DNA of 16,115 nucleotides from Candidatus Aenigmatarchaeota archaeon (GTDB lineage Archaea; Aenigmatarchaeota; Aenigmatarchaeia; GW2011-AR5). The stretch spans positions 1 through 16,115 of the forward strand of contig JACPJX010000046.1 of NCBI GenBank assembly GCA_016187365.1, in the 5' to 3' direction. The notes below the pieces were generated by a model. That model did no database searches. It saw only the letters and a program-made list of their open reading frames with translations, and was not told the DNA's origin. Made by a program: the position numbers and the translations under genes. Below, piece after piece: positions 6,527-13,381 of the stretch (its first letter is position 1; every line of letters starts with the position of its first letter).

Positions 6527-7027
6527 TTACACCCTCGCGTGAGTGTCGGGCGCTATGCCGAGCGCCTCCATCATCTTTCTCCTTATGTCGCGTATGTTGT
6601 CGTTGGCGTAGTCGATGTATTTCCTGCGCTGGCCGTAGTAGAAGAACCTGTTGTACTGCCACCAGAAGCCCTTCTGGATGAAATTGTGATATTCATACTC
6701 CGTATCCACGGTGCCCTTGAACCTGGCATCGAGCCAGCCCGCCCTCGTCTTCATGCTTATCTCGCCCTGAAGTATTATCCTTATATTGGTCATAGTCCAC
6801 CGGTCCTCCTTGCGCTTTCCCATCCACATGCCGTAGAACGCGCGCGGGTCGGCGAAGACGTCCCACCTCACGTCAGTCTCCAATATATCTTTTGAGGAAA
6901 TCTTCATGACGTCCCTCAGGAGGCCGCGCACCATGTCGAACACGCGGAACGGATTCCTGCCCTCGAAATGGAATTTTGTGGTGTCAGCAGGCGCCTGTAT
7001 GTCGTCGTATATCTTGATTTTCGGCAT
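6527..7027 (-). CDS. unknown protein, 166 aa, paralogue of its upstream neighbour
   Basis: I do not recognise the family. After MPKIKIYDD the protein has a helix (RVFDMVRGLLRDVM), then alternating beta-like stretches rich in Trp and Tyr (DVRWDVFADPRAFYGMWMGK, NIRIILQGEISMKT, ARFKGTVDTEYEY), and a Trp/Tyr-rich helical end (GFWWQYNRFFYYGQRRKYID). Order and spacing parallel the protein encoded just upstream. The open frame extends much further upstream, but only across that neighbour; the start at 7027 is five bases after the neighbour's stop codon. The two genes form a minus-strand operon. Confidence 0.75.
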   Translation of the reverse strand: MPKIKIYDDIQAPADTTKFHFEGRNPFRVFDMVRGLLRDVMKISSKDILETDVRWDVFADPRAFYGMWMGKRKEDRWTMTNIRIILQGEISMKTRAGWLDARFKGTVDTEYEYHNFIQKGFWWQYNRFFYYGQRRKYIDYANDNIRDIRRKMMEALGIAPDTHARV

Positions 7028-7032
7028 CAGAA

Positions 7033-7542
7033 TCACTGGTTTACCGTCTCTGAATAGTGCTTTATGCTGCTCTCGAAGCTCGTGATGACCTCCTTCCCGA
7101 AGTTGAGGTATTCCATCCTTTTCTTGTGATAATATAACTTGTGCCACATGCGCCTGAGCATCTCGTAGAGTATGCTCTGCTGCCACACCGTGTCCTGGGG
7201 GTATTCGGTTATGAGGCGGGGCTTTATCCTCACCGAAACCTTGCCGTCCCCGGCCTTGGAGGCGAAGCCCTTGAGTTCGACCTCTATCGCGAGATACGAG
7301 TACCTGTCGAGTATCTTGTTGACCTCCCACTCGACCTCGAACTTGCTCGAGTCCTCCCCCCTTTCCCAGTCATAGGACTTTTCCTGCACGTATGCGTCGG
7401 GCACGTTGAATATCGTCCTGATAAGCTCGTTTATCTTCTTGTAGTAGGATTCCGCGGCCTTGGTCGACATGCCGAGCTTTACGTCCTTCGCCGGCTCGAA
7501 TATATAGTCCCATATAAGCAGCTTTGTCCTTGCCCATACCAT
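7033..7542 (-). CDS. unknown protein, 169 aa, paralogue of its downstream neighbour
   Basis: No family is recognised. The product has an N-terminal helix (SYYKKINELIRTIFNV), beta-like segments (SKFEVEWEVNKI, YLAIEVELKGFAS, KVSVRIKPRLITEY) and a helical end with WQQSILYEMLRRMWHKLYYH. It aligns with the next gene without large gaps, sharing L-[LI]-R, D-x-W, D-R, a strand ending L-x-G, and T-x-Y before an aromatic helix. The start MVWARTK at 7542 is supported by AGGTG six bases upstream (7549-7553) and by the promoter at 7577-7586; the longer open frame upstream overlaps the divergent membrane-protein gene and is rejected. A later in-frame Met (at about 7470) is possible but less well supported. 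Confidence 0.75.
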   Translation of the reverse strand: MVWARTKLLIWDYIFEPAKDVKLGMSTKAAESYYKKINELIRTIFNVPDAYVQEKSYDWERGEDSSKFEVEWEVNKILDRYSYLAIEVELKGFASKAGDGKVSVRIKPRLITEYPQDTVWQQSILYEMLRRMWHKLYYHKKRMEYLNFGKEVITSFESSIKHYSETVNQ

Positions 7543-7576
7543 CCAAAGCACCTTAATAATAGAATTGCACGCTTCC

Positions 7577-7596
7577 CTATAAAAAGAATTTATACT
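7577..7596. promoter_or_regulatory. divergent promoter of the paralogue operon and the membrane-protein gene
   Basis: CTATAAAAAG at 7577-7586 reads CTTTTTATAG on the minus strand and is a TATA box either way. On the minus side it gives a leader of about 10-15 bases that includes AGGTG before the ATG at 7542. On the plus side it, or the adjoining TTTATACT at 7589-7596, lies 20-34 bases before the ATG at 7616. Confidence 0.55.
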
Positions 7597-7615
7597 ACTC
7601 AGGAAAATACTATTC

Positions 7616-7948
7616 ATGCTTGAAGTGATAGGGGGCGCCATACTGATAGCCTTCGGGTTCTTCGCGATATTCATGAGCGCCGAGGAGGAGTTCACGGACC
7701 CGAAGACCCTCCTCGTCCTGCTCGCCGGCGTGCTTGCGATAATAGGCGGCATATGGCTCATAATAAGCACGCTGACGCTCGGCGTTGTCCTCCGCAAGCT
7801 GGCGGGCCTCCTGCTCGGCGGCATAGGGCTTTTCCTCGTGTTCGGGTTCCCCGACATAAGCGACTACCAGCAGTCCGGCATGTCGTTCACAGGCATTTTC
7901 ATAGGATTCATCCTCATGATAGTGGGCGTATACTTCATACTTTTCTGA
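7616..7948 (+). CDS. small integral membrane protein with about four membrane segments
   Basis: The 110-residue product is almost entirely hydrophobic, with segments at roughly residues 3-20, 32-52, 56-78 and 88-109, divided by short loops (SAEEEFTDPK and FPDISDYQQSG). There is no cleavable signal peptide and no recognisable motif. It could be an accessory membrane subunit of the neighbouring unknown genes, with which it shares a promoter region, but this is an inference from position only. Confidence 0.78.
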   Translation: MLEVIGGAILIAFGFFAIFMSAEEEFTDPKTLLVLLAGVLAIIGGIWLIISTLTLGVVLRKLAGLLLGGIGLFLVFGFPDISDYQQSGMSFTGIFIGFILMIVGVYFILF

Positions 7949-7966
7949 AACAAGACGGCTGGAAAA

Positions 7967-8001
7967 TTTAATATACAGCGGCGACGAAATTAACATAGGT
8001 G
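7967..8001 (+). promoter_or_regulatory. TATA box and Shine-Dalgarno site of the 537-aa gene
   Basis: TTTAATATAC at 7967-7976 is a likely TATA box about 33 bases before the ATG at 8007. AGGTG at 7997-8001 is five bases before the same ATG. The gene therefore seems to have a short leader with a ribosome-binding site. Confidence 0.55.
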
Positions 8002-8006
8002 CTCTC

Positions 8007-9620
8007 ATGGGACAGTATATACTCGAGGATTTCAGCCGGGACAATGTTACAGGCGTGACAAAAGTCAATTTCAGGAGGGAACTCCCGCTTGACAGGGCAT
8101 GGTGCCTGACGCCCTTCGAGGCGCACGTCAGGATAAACTTCACCGGGCCTGTCGGGAGCTGCTCCGGCATTTACTACAGCCTCGTGTTCCAGCTGGGCAA
8201 GTGGGAGTACATGGTGGAGAAAGCCGACGAGTTCCTCGAGGTGTCGCCCTCGCACGGGACATACTACCAGCTCACGCACAAGCAGAAAGAGGAACTGGAG
8301 GCGAGGATAAAGTCAGGCCTCGCATCGGCGTCCCAGGCTGTCACCGACATGGAACTCCTCCTGCACGACACAAGAAGATACAGGGAGTTCCTGCATTACA
8401 TGGGGTACAGGACGAAAAAAGAGTCGAACCCGAAATATTCAGGCGAAGACGCCGATGAAATCGACTTTTCAGCGGACAGCGACGAGAAAAAGAGGGCGGA
8501 AAGGGAAAAGAGCATGGACAACCATTCCCTGAAGGCCGTGTTCGTAGACCAGGTTGACATGCACACGGGCGAGGGCATATCCATGCGCAGCATAGTCAGC
8601 AGGTGGCCGACCCTCATAACAGACTTCATGCGCATGGAGGACAAGGAACTCAAGGCGGAAGAAGTCATGAAGGCGCTCGACGTCTCGAAGGCGGAGGCCG
8701 TCGTCCTGATGACGAAGAACAAACTTTACCAGGAATGGAAGAAGCTTTTCCTGGCGCAGCTGAAGGACAGGTACATCAGGATGCAGGAACTCGTGCGCAG
8801 CAGGAAAAAATCCGTCGAGGAATACAGGGACTGGCTCAGGCCGGTGATTGCAAGGCACCAGCTCCTCAAGGAAGGCCTGCAGTCAGAAGGCACAAGGAAC
8901 ATCTTCAAGAGCAGCCGTATATGGGCCATAGGGCATGCGCTTTCGTTCTCAGTCATAACTTTGTGGGCGTGGAAGGATTTCCTGTCGCCTGAAATCTACA
9001 AGGGCGGCTCCGAGAACTACGCAAAGAAGCCTGTCCTGCCGGCAGACAAGCCGATAGACAAGTGGACGCTCGACAACCTGATATTCGGCGAGAAGTGGGG
9101 GCTGGCAAACAGATATCCGTGGGTAACGAAGGAATGGTGCCAGGACAAGCTGAACCAGTTCCACCAGCCTCCGGGCTTTCTTACGAGGAAGCCGTACTAC
9201 TCGTTCTTCGAGATAAAACTGGAGAAAGGGAACATCAGGACGCCGACAGGCGACGAGATAGAGGACGGCATCTTCGACGTCAACCTCATCGTGATGAGCA
9301 AGAATGTGCTGTTCGTGAAACTGCTCGAGCTCGAGGCGAAGAAGGAGGACATGAACAGGTACATAGAAAACCTCCTGGGCATCAAGCGGGATGTCGCCGG
9401 CTCCTCCCACAAGCCTGAAATAAGGAAGGACAAACTCAGGCATGCGAGGAAATTCGCGAACGCCTTCGGCTTCAATTTCCAGTTATTCAAGGGAAGGGGG
9501 CCCTACGAGAGGGACTTTGACGAGAGGATATCAAAATATTACCTGGCGCCGATAGCGGCGGACAGGTACGGGCCGATAACAGGCTTCATAAAGAAGAAGG
9601 CCGGCTTCGGGGTGAGATGA
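8007..9620 (+). CDS. large protein of unknown function, 537 aa
   Basis: No family is recognised. The protein is soluble and has three parts: an N-terminal part with beta strands and Cys33/Cys52 (about 1-130, containing GSCSGIYYSLVFQLGKWEY), a charged linker (about 138-175, many D, E, K), and a large helical to mixed C-terminal part. The latter includes a Lys/Arg-rich helix (about 245-290) and a beta-rich region with FFEIKLEKGNI and FDVNLIVMSKNVLFVKLLELE. It ends in basic residues. There is no signal peptide, and the only hydrophobic helix (IWAIGHALSFSVITLWAW) is short and contains His and Ser. The stop overlaps the ATG of the TIM-barrel gene as ATGA, so the two are probably translated together. 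Confidence 0.85.
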   Translation: MGQYILEDFSRDNVTGVTKVNFRRELPLDRAWCLTPFEAHVRINFTGPVGSCSGIYYSLVFQLGKWEYMVEKADEFLEVSPSHGTYYQLTHKQKEELEARIKSGLASASQAVTDMELLLHDTRRYREFLHYMGYRTKKESNPKYSGEDADEIDFSADSDEKKRAEREKSMDNHSLKAVFVDQVDMHTGEGISMRSIVSRWPTLITDFMRMEDKELKAEEVMKALDVSKAEAVVLMTKNKLYQEWKKLFLAQLKDRYIRMQELVRSRKKSVEEYRDWLRPVIARHQLLKEGLQSEGTRNIFKSSRIWAIGHALSFSVITLWAWKDFLSPEIYKGGSENYAKKPVLPADKPIDKWTLDNLIFGEKWGLANRYPWVTKEWCQDKLNQFHQPPGFLTRKPYYSFFEIKLEKGNIRTPTGDEIEDGIFDVNLIVMSKNVLFVKLLELEAKKEDMNRYIENLLGIKRDVAGSSHKPEIRKDKLRHARKFANAFGFNFQLFKGRGPYERDFDERISKYYLAPIAADRYGPITGFIKKKAGFGVR

Positions 9621-10819
9621 TGCCCGCGTACAAAGTGGGGATATCGTCCGGGTTCTGGAACATCGCCAAGGACCCGAACCTTCTGGGGCTGGCGCAGAAG
9701 GCCGGCGGCTTCGGCGCGACAGGCGGCATCCAGTTCAACCAGGTCGACATGGAGACGATAAGCGAGTTCCAGGAGCCGCGCCTCAAGGAGAACATGAAGA
9801 AGGTAGTGAAGGACCTCGGCATCGAGGTCGGCCTCCACGGCGAGATAGGCGAGATGTCGGGCTTCGAGAGCGCGCAGAGGAAGATATGGGAGCAGGTCCA
9901 TCTCAGGCTCGTCCAGACCCTGAAGAATGCAGCCGAACTCGGCTTCATCTACGTCAACTACCACCTTTCCACGAACCTGCAGGTCCAGCAGGAAGAAGAC
10001 CGCCTGAAATTCTTCGGCCACCAGTACCAGATGGTCGCGCCCGACGGCAAGCCGCTTGCCTCATACGTCAGGGCCAACAAGGCAGCGAAGGAATTTGCGG
10101 TAAGGCAGCTTATAGAAATGAGGACAAGCGTTGACGAAGAGCTCAGCAGCGAGTACTGGAGAAAGGAAATGGAAAAAGCAGAAAGGGAGGCGGCCCAGGA
10201 ATTCGAAAATTACAAAAAGAGCGATGATTTCAGGAACTGGAAAGAAGGCATTGAGAACCGCGTAAAGTCCGGGATAACGACAAGGGAGCAGGCTGATGCG
10301 GAGACGAGAAGGTATCTTGAATCTGTCAGGCGCCAGATAACCGATAATCGCAGGGAAGCTGTGAACCGCAGGATCCGTACAGAAGACATGCCCGGCGACA
10401 TAATTTTTGACATGTGGGAAAGGTCGCCTTTTGGAAAATATTATATAAGATACGGGGAGATAGGCGCGTACTGGCTCATCGGAAAGTTCATGATAGAGAC
10501 CAACGACCCGCTGTGGAAGGGCGTGGTGAAGACCGATGTCGTGCAGGAGGCGTACAACGCGCACGTGAAGGAATTCAACGAGGCGCTCTCGATGAAGTAC
10601 ATCGAGGGCCACCTGACGCTGAACGACCACCCGTTCAACAGGAAATTCCGGACGCGCCGAGGGACTTCGGGAAATACATCTTCCTTTTCCACCTGGGCGA
10701 GCCGAAGCCCTACTTCGGGACCGCTCATATACCGATACCTCTGGGCTCGCAGGCCCAGGAAGTCCTGTACAAATGGATATACAACCTGCGCAAGAAGGGC
10801 TTCGAGTCAGGCTACATGA
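9617..10819 (+). CDS. TIM-barrel, endonuclease IV/sugar-isomerase-like protein, N-terminal part (frame broken near 10651)
   Basis: Residues 1-140 look like the first strands of an AP-endonuclease/xylose-isomerase-type TIM barrel: KVGISSGFW, GGIQFNQVDM, IEVGLHGEIGEMSGF, and FIYVNYHLSTNLQV with a His after a strand, as in metal-dependent members. A long charged helical insert (about 155-265, rich in E, K, R) follows, then YGEIGAYWLIGKFMIETN. The natural coding sense ends at about 10651 (HLTLNDHPFNRKFR). Beyond it the frame is nonsense in low-complexity Ser/Arg and stops at 10819, while the barrel continues in the preceding frame. Adding one G at CCGGAC would join both parts into about 506 residues. 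Metal site and substrate are unknown. Confidence 0.8.
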   Translation: MMPAYKVGISSGFWNIAKDPNLLGLAQKAGGFGATGGIQFNQVDMETISEFQEPRLKENMKKVVKDLGIEVGLHGEIGEMSGFESAQRKIWEQVHLRLVQTLKNAAELGFIYVNYHLSTNLQVQQEEDRLKFFGHQYQMVAPDGKPLASYVRANKAAKEFAVRQLIEMRTSVDEELSSEYWRKEMEKAEREAAQEFENYKKSDDFRNWKEGIENRVKSGITTREQADAETRRYLESVRRQITDNRREAVNRRIRTEDMPGDIIFDMWERSPFGKYYIRYGEIGAYWLIGKFMIETNDPLWKGVVKTDVVQEAYNAHVKEFNEALSMKYIEGHLTLNDHPFNRKFRTRRGTSGNTSSFSTWASRSPTSGPLIYRYLWARRPRKSCTNGYTTCARRASSQAT

Positions 10820-11136
10820 TTTTCGAGAGGGGCGGGGGCCGCGCCGGCTCGTCGAGGTCGAGTTTCGAGGTCTTCGAGCACAGCGTATGGGTGCTGAGGC
10901 AGATAGCGAAATATCTTGAGCAGGATGTAGAGCCGCAGGAGCTGCCGCCGGAATTCTTCGGCGTATCGGAGCAGAACAAGGATGTTTATGCAAGGGCGCT
11001 CGTCACCGTACGCGAGCACGCATACGACCCCCTGAAGGACCTTTTCGTGATACCGGAGGAGGAGCATACGTTCCTAAGCACAGCCGCGGTCCAGAAAGGC
11101 AAGGCCGAGCAGTGGGGCAGAAGGAAGTTCAGGTGA
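10651..11136 (+). CDS. same TIM-barrel-like protein, C-terminal part after the frameshift
   Basis: This frame carries on from RKFR with DAPRDFGKYIFLFHLGEPKP, then FGTAHIPIPLGSQAQEVLYKW, GYMIFERGGG and a helical tail ending GRRKFR. Strand-like FLFHLGEP and MIFERGG fit late strands of the barrel. The frame is also open upstream of 10651 to 10414, but there it reads across the first part in a wrong frame and has unlikely composition, so I start it at the junction. No start codon with a ribosome-binding site is visible at the junction, which argues against independent translation. Confidence 0.72.
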   Translation, partial: DAPRDFGKYIFLFHLGEPKPYFGTAHIPIPLGSQAQEVLYKWIYNLRKKGFESGYMIFERGGGRAGSSRSSFEVFEHSVWVLRQIAKYLEQDVEPQELPPEFFGVSEQNKDVYARALVTVREHAYDPLKDLFVIPEEEHTFLSTAAVQKGKAEQWGRRKFR

Positions 11137-11142
11137 ACTCTG

Positions 11143-11336
11143 CAAAAACCAGAGGCTTTTGAGATGTCTTCAAAAGAGTGGAACTCTTTTGAGATGCCAA
11201 AGACCTTTGGTCTATTCAAAGAAGTGCAACTTCTTTGATATCCTAAAAAGCTACGCTTTTTGAGGATTTGAGCATTGAAATTGCCCTGCAATTTCACACA
11301 TTCCTCCGGTGAAACGGCCAATCCGTGGTTTTTCAC
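11143..11336. repeat. hairpin array C, seven successive inverted repeats
   Basis: The 241-base gap is filled by hairpins: 11143-11150 with 11154-11161 (7 of 8 paired); 11171-11179 with 11183-11191 (9 bp, loop GGA); 11197-11201 with 11206-11210 (5 bp); 11217-11225 with 11229-11237 (9 bp, loop GCA); 11245-11251 with 11255-11261 (7 bp, loop TAC, extendable by TCCT/AGGA); 11277-11284 with 11288-11295 (8 bp, loop CCT); and GTGAAA at 11309-11314, which can pair with TTTCAC at either 11292-11297 or 11331-11336. Four of the first five stems open with CAAAA, CAAAG or CCAAA, and the first two are followed by GAGATGTC or GAGATGCC. The array lies after the TIM-barrel gene and ends at the promoter of the next gene. 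Confidence 0.85.
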
Positions 11337-11337
11337 A

Positions 11338-11346
11338 CTTAAATAC
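11338..11346 (+). promoter_or_regulatory. TATA box of the nucleotidyltransferase gene
   Basis: CTTAAATAC lies about 36 bases before the ATG at 11378, leaving a leader of roughly ten bases that contains AGGT (from 11367). The box begins directly after the last hairpin arm of array C. Confidence 0.45.
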
Positions 11347-11377
11347 TACAATTCAATAACTTAATCAGGTATCCGCA

Positions 11378-12526
11378 ATGGCACCAAAAGCAAAATCACC
11401 GACCGGCGAGAAGAAGACGATGGAGGCCTTCAGGCAGAAGCAGTGGAAACTCGCTGAAAGATTCAAGGACGAAGTCCTGCAGAAATACAAGAACATAGTG
11501 AAGGCCGTGGTGCTGTTCGGCTCCCTCACCAGGGACGACTTCCACGAGAAGAGCGACATAGACATGCTTGTCGTGATAGACGACACGTCGGCGAGGTTCA
11601 CGCCGGAAATGAAGGACAGCTTCGACGACAAACTGCATTTCATAGCAAAGGGCATAGCGGAAAACATAATCGTGCAGCCGGCGTGGACACTGACTGAGTT
11701 CTGGGACATGGCAAGGATAGGGCATCCGCTTCTCTACACCATAGTGCGCGACGGCTGGGCGCTTTACGACACGGGCTTCTTCATACCCATACGCAAGCTG
11801 CTTGAACTGGGAAAGATACCGACGACGCTTGAGGCGGTGGAGAAATTCATGGAGACGGCGCCGCAGAAAATCAGCAGGGTGGAGAACGCGAAATTATACA
11901 TGGTTGCCGAAGACCTCTACTACGCGATGCTCAACAGTTCGCAGGCCGTGCTGATGTACATGGGGCAGAACCCGCCGTCGCCGAAGCACACGCCGGGCGA
12001 GGTGCGCGAAGTGCTTGTGAACGCCAACCACCTTGAGCAGACGTATCTGGACGACCTGGAAAGCGTCATAGAATTCAGGAAGAGAGTGGAACACAAGGAT
12101 GTGAAGGACATACCCGGACAGCAGCTTGACGAGTACATACAGAAGGCGAAGAAATACGTGTCGAGGATGGAGCAGCTGCTCATGCAACTGCAGAAGAAGA
12201 AGAAGGAAAACATCATACACAAGAACTACGAGGTCATGGTGAAAGCCGCAGTGACGGCGCTGAAGAAGACCGGCAAGCTGCCGCCGGACCCGAAGGACCT
12301 GCCGGGCGCCATGAAGTCGCACCTCATAGAAGCCGGCAAGATGGACCCGTACTATGCCGACGTCTTCAGGCGCGTGGTCACCATGAGGAAGATGCTGGAC
12401 GAGGACAAGGCAACCGAGGTGCCTCAGCGCGACATAGAACTGACGCGCGAGTATGTAAGGAGATTCGTGCAGGACCTGAGGCACATACTGGACGAGAAGC
12501 CGAAGGCCAGAAAAGGGAAGAAATGA
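11378..12526 (+). CDS. nucleotidyltransferase with C-terminal HEPN-like region, single chain
   Basis: The 382-residue product has a Pol-beta-type nucleotidyltransferase domain (about 35-110): VVLFGSL with G48-S49, then D60-I-D62 in SDIDMLVVID, the GSx(n)DxD signature. The expected third acid on the next strand (IIVQPAWT, about 97-103) is not evident. A helical region (about 165-250) follows with AEDLYYAMLNSSQAVLMYMG and RKRVEH (234-239), a match to the R-x4-6-H motif of HEPN RNases, then further helices to a Lys-rich end. MNT and HEPN are usually separate toxin-antitoxin proteins in which MNT adenylylates HEPN; here both appear fused. It may instead be an archaeal housekeeping nucleotidyltransferase. 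Confidence 0.82.
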   Translation: MAPKAKSPTGEKKTMEAFRQKQWKLAERFKDEVLQKYKNIVKAVVLFGSLTRDDFHEKSDIDMLVVIDDTSARFTPEMKDSFDDKLHFIAKGIAENIIVQPAWTLTEFWDMARIGHPLLYTIVRDGWALYDTGFFIPIRKLLELGKIPTTLEAVEKFMETAPQKISRVENAKLYMVAEDLYYAMLNSSQAVLMYMGQNPPSPKHTPGEVREVLVNANHLEQTYLDDLESVIEFRKRVEHKDVKDIPGQQLDEYIQKAKKYVSRMEQLLMQLQKKKKENIIHKNYEVMVKAAVTALKKTGKLPPDPKDLPGAMKSHLIEAGKMDPYYADVFRRVVTMRKMLDEDKATEVPQRDIELTREYVRRFVQDLRHILDEKPKARKGKK

Positions 12527-12535
12527 CGCATTCTG
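12525..12535 (+). repeat. left copy of 11-bp direct repeat GACGCATTCTG
   Basis: This copy overlaps the stop codon of the nucleotidyltransferase gene. The second copy is at 13493-13503. Between them lies an AT-rich segment with the NYN gene, so the repeats could be a target-site duplication or attachment-site remnant. They may also be chance, since 11-bp matches are not rare in 16 kb. Confidence 0.4.
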
Positions 12536-12585
12536 GGTTTTGTTGAATGAAATGTTGATGAAATAGGGTGTTGCGTAAGTGTTGA

Positions 12586-13281
12586 TTACCAAGCAGAGCT
12601 AGGTATTGCATCCTCTTCTGGTTGTACAATTTCTGATATTTCATCTAATTCATCAGGCTTGAAGTCTGCTATGTTAACAAAATAATCACTCTCTTTAATT
12701 AAATTTTTTGAAATACCACTATTTGTTTTAGACTTGTGAGATACAATTATCACTTTTTTTCCAAGGTTTTTTACTACCTTAACTGATTCTATTAAATCTA
12801 AATCACCAGAACAAATAATAGCAACATCAAAATTATCTTGATATGCGTGTGATAATAAATCAGTTGCAATTAGTACATCTACGCCCTTTTGAATGAAGGG
12901 CTGTGGCAAATGAACCTTAAATTTTAGTGGTGTAGTTTTGATTTCAAAAAAATTACAATTTTTCAAATAATCAAATAGTTTTTGTTGTGATTTTCTTCTT
13001 TCAGTTGCTATAGGTAATTTTTCAGTCGCTTTTTTCAATTGCCAACTCTGTCTTGGGTCATTTACCTTATAATATTTTAATTGGTTTATCAAACTTTCCG
13101 TATATTCACCAGTATAAACATATGTTCTAATATGACGTGGGTTATATTTTCCCCAATTTAATTTTTTAATTATATTTTCACAGAGAAGATTTAGACTATT
13201 GTATCTTGGTTGTCTTAATGAATTTGATTGCCATAAACTATGTTTAAAATTCTCCAAATCCACGAATGTAATAATACGCAT
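12586..13281 (-). CDS. NYN-domain (LabA/DUF88-like, PIN-fold) ribonuclease
   Basis: The 231-residue protein has the acidic pattern of NYN nucleases, metal-dependent RNases of the PIN-like fold: VDLEN (7-11, with D8 and N11), QKGVDVLIATDLL (131-143, with D135 and D141) and IICSGDLDLIESV (156-167, with D160 and D162). The last ~30 residues are an acidic tail. NYN proteins degrade or process RNA, and some serve in defence or silencing. The gene is strongly AT-rich and uses AAA, ATT and AAT codons, unlike the GC-richer genes on both sides, which suggests recent acquisition. It is alone in its island and is read towards the nucleotidyltransferase gene. Confidence 0.88.
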   Translation of the reverse strand: MRIITFVDLENFKHSLWQSNSLRQPRYNSLNLLCENIIKKLNWGKYNPRHIRTYVYTGEYTESLINQLKYYKVNDPRQSWQLKKATEKLPIATERRKSQQKLFDYLKNCNFFEIKTTPLKFKVHLPQPFIQKGVDVLIATDLLSHAYQDNFDVAIICSGDLDLIESVKVVKNLGKKVIIVSHKSKTNSGISKNLIKESDYFVNIADFKPDELDEISEIVQPEEDAIPSSAW

Positions 13282-13299
13282 AAAATATAATTATAAGGT

Positions 13300-13340
13300 A
13301 GGGGGTTTAATACTACCCTTTCGGGTATTAATTACCCCCT
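13300..13340. promoter_or_regulatory. interrupted palindrome upstream of the NYN gene
   Basis: Three paired blocks form one long hairpin: 13300-13306 with 13334-13340 (AGGGGGT/ACCCCCT), 13307-13310 with 13328-13331 (TTAA/TTAA), and 13314-13318 with 13323-13327 (TACCC/GGGTA, loop TTTC). It lies 19-59 bases before the NYN start, over the likely promoter (minus-strand TATA candidates CTTATAATTA and GTATTAAAC). It could be an operator or a leader hairpin. A G5/C5 pair in such AT-rich DNA is striking. Confidence 0.5.
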
Positions 13341-13354
13341 TTAATACAACTAAA

Positions 13355-13381
13355 TTTAATTATGATTTATCATAAATTAAA
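13355..13381. repeat. AT-rich inverted repeat
   Basis: 13355-13365 pairs with 13370-13381 (11 bp with one bulged A, loop TTTA). It lies upstream of the NYN gene within the AT-rich island. The rest of 13382-13492 holds a pyrimidine-rich stretch (TTTCTTTCTTC-like) but no open frame that I trust. Confidence 0.4.

Noticed and set aside
7028..7330. Upstream extension of the 6527 gene
   Set aside because: It overlaps the paralogue gene in another frame and is rich in Arg, Gln and Gly, as a shadow would be. The start at 7027 fits the five-base gap after the previous stop.
7543..7857. Upstream extension of the 7033 gene
   Set aside because: It runs across the divergent membrane-protein gene and its promoter, with Ser/Pro-rich shadow composition.
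10414..10650. Upstream part of the frame carrying the TIM-barrel C-terminus
   Set aside because: Over this stretch the first frame (YGEIGAYWLIGKFMIETN and on) is the coding one; the alternative is Arg/Gly-rich shadow.
11143..11336. CRISPR array
   Set aside because: There is no constant repeat with unique spacers: the units are self-complementary with different stems and irregular spacing, and no cas gene is in the window.
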